A stretch of 50,929 nucleotides of DNA, taken from positions 1-50,929 of the forward strand of contig NZ_JAAARM010000040.1 in assembly GCF_009908285.1 (NCBI RefSeq), in the 5' to 3' direction. The notes beneath the pieces were generated by a model that saw only the letters and a program-made list of their open reading frames with translations, was not told the DNA's origin and searched no databases. Each line of letters starts with the position of its first letter. The stretch's first letter is position 1. The DNA is from Pseudomonas sp. Fl4BN1 (GTDB taxonomy: Bacteria > Pseudomonadota > Gammaproteobacteria > Pseudomonadales > Pseudomonadaceae). This document shows, in pieces, positions 50,044-50,929 of the stretch. A program made the position numbers and the translations under genes.

Positions 50044-50544
50044 AATTCCAAAAAAACCCGTATTCACTAGGCATAGCCGTCTTTTTCCTATTCTTAACCC
50101 AAAACTTGATCCACAAGTTTTTGGAATACCAACGAGCGGGAAGCTTGGAATTGCCCACTACGTCAAACCCGCTTCTTTACCTCCCGTCCCTTACCAAGCT
50201 CATGCCCTTGCCCCGCCGATAGTTGAAAGATTTTGTCGTGATCCTATAACTCAAGTACTACCTCTTATTTGCTAGGCACTGTACGAAAAGTAATGTCGTA
50301 GACACCGCCGCCAACAAGCCAGCGTGACCATCCTAACAACGCTGGGCTACCTGAAAACCTCACTCCTGTGCGAGGCCTGGACGCTTGGCAGGCGCCTCCT
50401 CGGTTAGATCTGGCGGTAAGTGGCGATCCTAATCTGAAAAGACGAACGTACTCAAGGCGCTGCTTGGTGAAGAAGTGCAGGCTATGCAAGTGGCGGGGAG
50501 GTGATGGGCATCCCCATATCCTGAGCATGCCTTACCCTTCCACT
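50041..50544. other. AT-richer gap with a startless open frame
   Basis: No complete gene is found. On the plus strand a frame is open to TAG 50273-50275 and reads NPKLDPQVFGIPTSGKLGIA, HYVKPASLPPVPYQAHALAP, PIVERFCRDPITQVLPLIC, a proline-rich, protein-like sequence without any start codon. It could be the cut 3' end of a gene. The remaining 270 bp show nothing recognised. Confidence 0.3.
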
Positions 50545-50802
50545 TTAGACGTTGAATCGTGCCGCTGAATCGAGTTCGTCAATGTCGCCTTCTTCAATTT
50601 TTAGATCTAGCATCTGGATAACGAGGTCAGCCATGTCGTCTTTAAAATTACGTTCCCCGTCATGGTTAAGAATTCGACCTATCGCTCCAGCGATCACATC
50701 TGACAATTGGATCAGAGCACTATTTTTTGATGAGGCTGTCTGCAATGAGGTCAATTGCAGTTTATCCTCATACCGTTTTTTGAAGGTTTCCCCTACACGG
50801 TC
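50545..50802 (-). pseudogene. 3' part of a DUF3800-domain gene, cut by an IS element
   Basis: Eighty-five residues in one frame up to the IS end: DRVGETFKKRYEDKLQLTSL then SSKNSALIQLSDVIAGAIGRIL. The IQLSDVIAGAI segment is the C-terminal hallmark of DUF3800, a family with an RNase H-like fold found in phages and mobile islands. The frame meets the IS terminal repeat at 50802/50803, so the N-terminal part, with the first catalytic Asp, is missing here and may lie beyond the IS. Confidence 0.65.
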
Positions 50803-50929
50803 TGAATCGCCCCGGATTCTCTAGACACCTTGCAAGCTCATTGCGTAACGCTTTTCAAACTCTACCGGTGACAGGTGCTTGTTGAAACCATGGCGGCGTT
50901 TTACGTTGTAGAACATCTCGATGTAATCG
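50803..50929 (-). mobile_element. Right end of an IS3-family insertion sequence (cut by window edge)
   Basis: Minus-strand frame, stop TAG 50821-50823, ends DYIEMFYNVKRRHGFNKHLS, PVEFEKRYAMSLQGV. This is the C-terminal end of an IS3-family transposase (OrfB, DDE type). The terminal inverted repeat begins TGAATCGCCCCGGATTCTCT at 50803, with the TG end of this family. The element interrupts the DUF3800 gene. Its other end and OrfA are outside the window. Confidence 0.85.

Noticed and set aside
50340..50420. A tRNA-like or attachment-site-like stretch near the mobile right edge
   Set aside because: Tested by eye on both strands; no acceptor stem plus T-loop (GTTCGANTC) combination was found, and no direct repeat pair could be seen.
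1..50929. CRISPR arrays, rRNA or tRNA genes
   Set aside because: No regularly spaced repeats and no conserved rRNA or tRNA segments were seen in the sequence; the repeats found are REP elements and gene duplications.

Overview
The window reads as chromosomal DNA of a fluorescent pseudomonad, probably of the Pseudomonas fluorescens/protegens/chlororaphis group. The base composition is GC-rich, the intergenic repeats have the Pseudomonas REP core (GTAGGAGCGAGCTTGCTCG), and the genes are typical of these bacteria: an iron-starvation sigma/anti-sigma/TonB-receptor locus, a ptrR-sad pair, a YceK-like lipoprotein family and a DUF3077-like small protein. The species is inferred from gene content only.

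Layout. 1-5.5 kb: the 3' end of an unknown gene, a TPM-domain membrane protein, a DinB-superfamily protein, three tandem YceK/YidQ-like lipoproteins that have no ATG or GTG start, an EAL-domain protein and an AraC regulator. 5.6-10.9 kb: an NTF2-like secreted protein, then a four-gene signalling operon (NarX-like kinase, NarL-like regulator, CHASE3-PAS hybrid kinase, single-domain receiver) whose genes overlap by ATGA junctions. 11-12.9 kb: an AraC regulator divergent from an SBF-like transporter. 13-17.2 kb: a 1.2-kb tandem duplication of a leucine-rich-repeat gene, a REP pair, a protein with a PD-(D/E)XK-like motif, and two small unknown proteins. 17.3-18.2 kb: an arginase-family enzyme with an altered metal-binding motif.

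18.5-30.2 kb, all on the minus strand, is one iron-siderophore system. It has an ECF sigma factor, a FecR regulator, two half-size ABC transporters of the YbtP/YbtQ (IrtA/IrtB) type, two FecCD permeases, an ATPase, a CeuE/FatB-like lipoprotein and a TonB receptor with the N-terminal signalling (STN) domain. A nearly identical 33-bp motif lies upstream of the receptor and of the first half-transporter, and is the best candidate for the promoter read by the local sigma factor.

30.4-39.4 kb: a CPBP protease, a LysE exporter, a small secreted protein, ptrR and sad (succinate semialdehyde dehydrogenase), a protein with two alpha/beta-hydrolase domains, an Arc-like ribbon-helix-helix protein and a second TonB receptor. 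39.7-46.6 kb: an Lrp/AsnC regulator divergent from a 1015-residue kinase-M23-aminotransferase fusion, followed by a complete polar-amino-acid ABC importer. Three related palindromes (TGCCGG-6-CCGRCA) tie the divergent promoter to the importer promoter, suggesting one regulon for uptake and breakdown of an amino compound that carries a hydroxyl group.

46.6-50.9 kb: fragments and small genes. These are an MFS-like remnant, a DUF4265-like protein, two related secreted proteins, a YhcG/DUF1016 remnant, a strongly structured RNA leader before a small DUF3077-like gene, an AT-richer stretch, and a DUF3800 gene cut by an IS3-family element that runs off the right edge.
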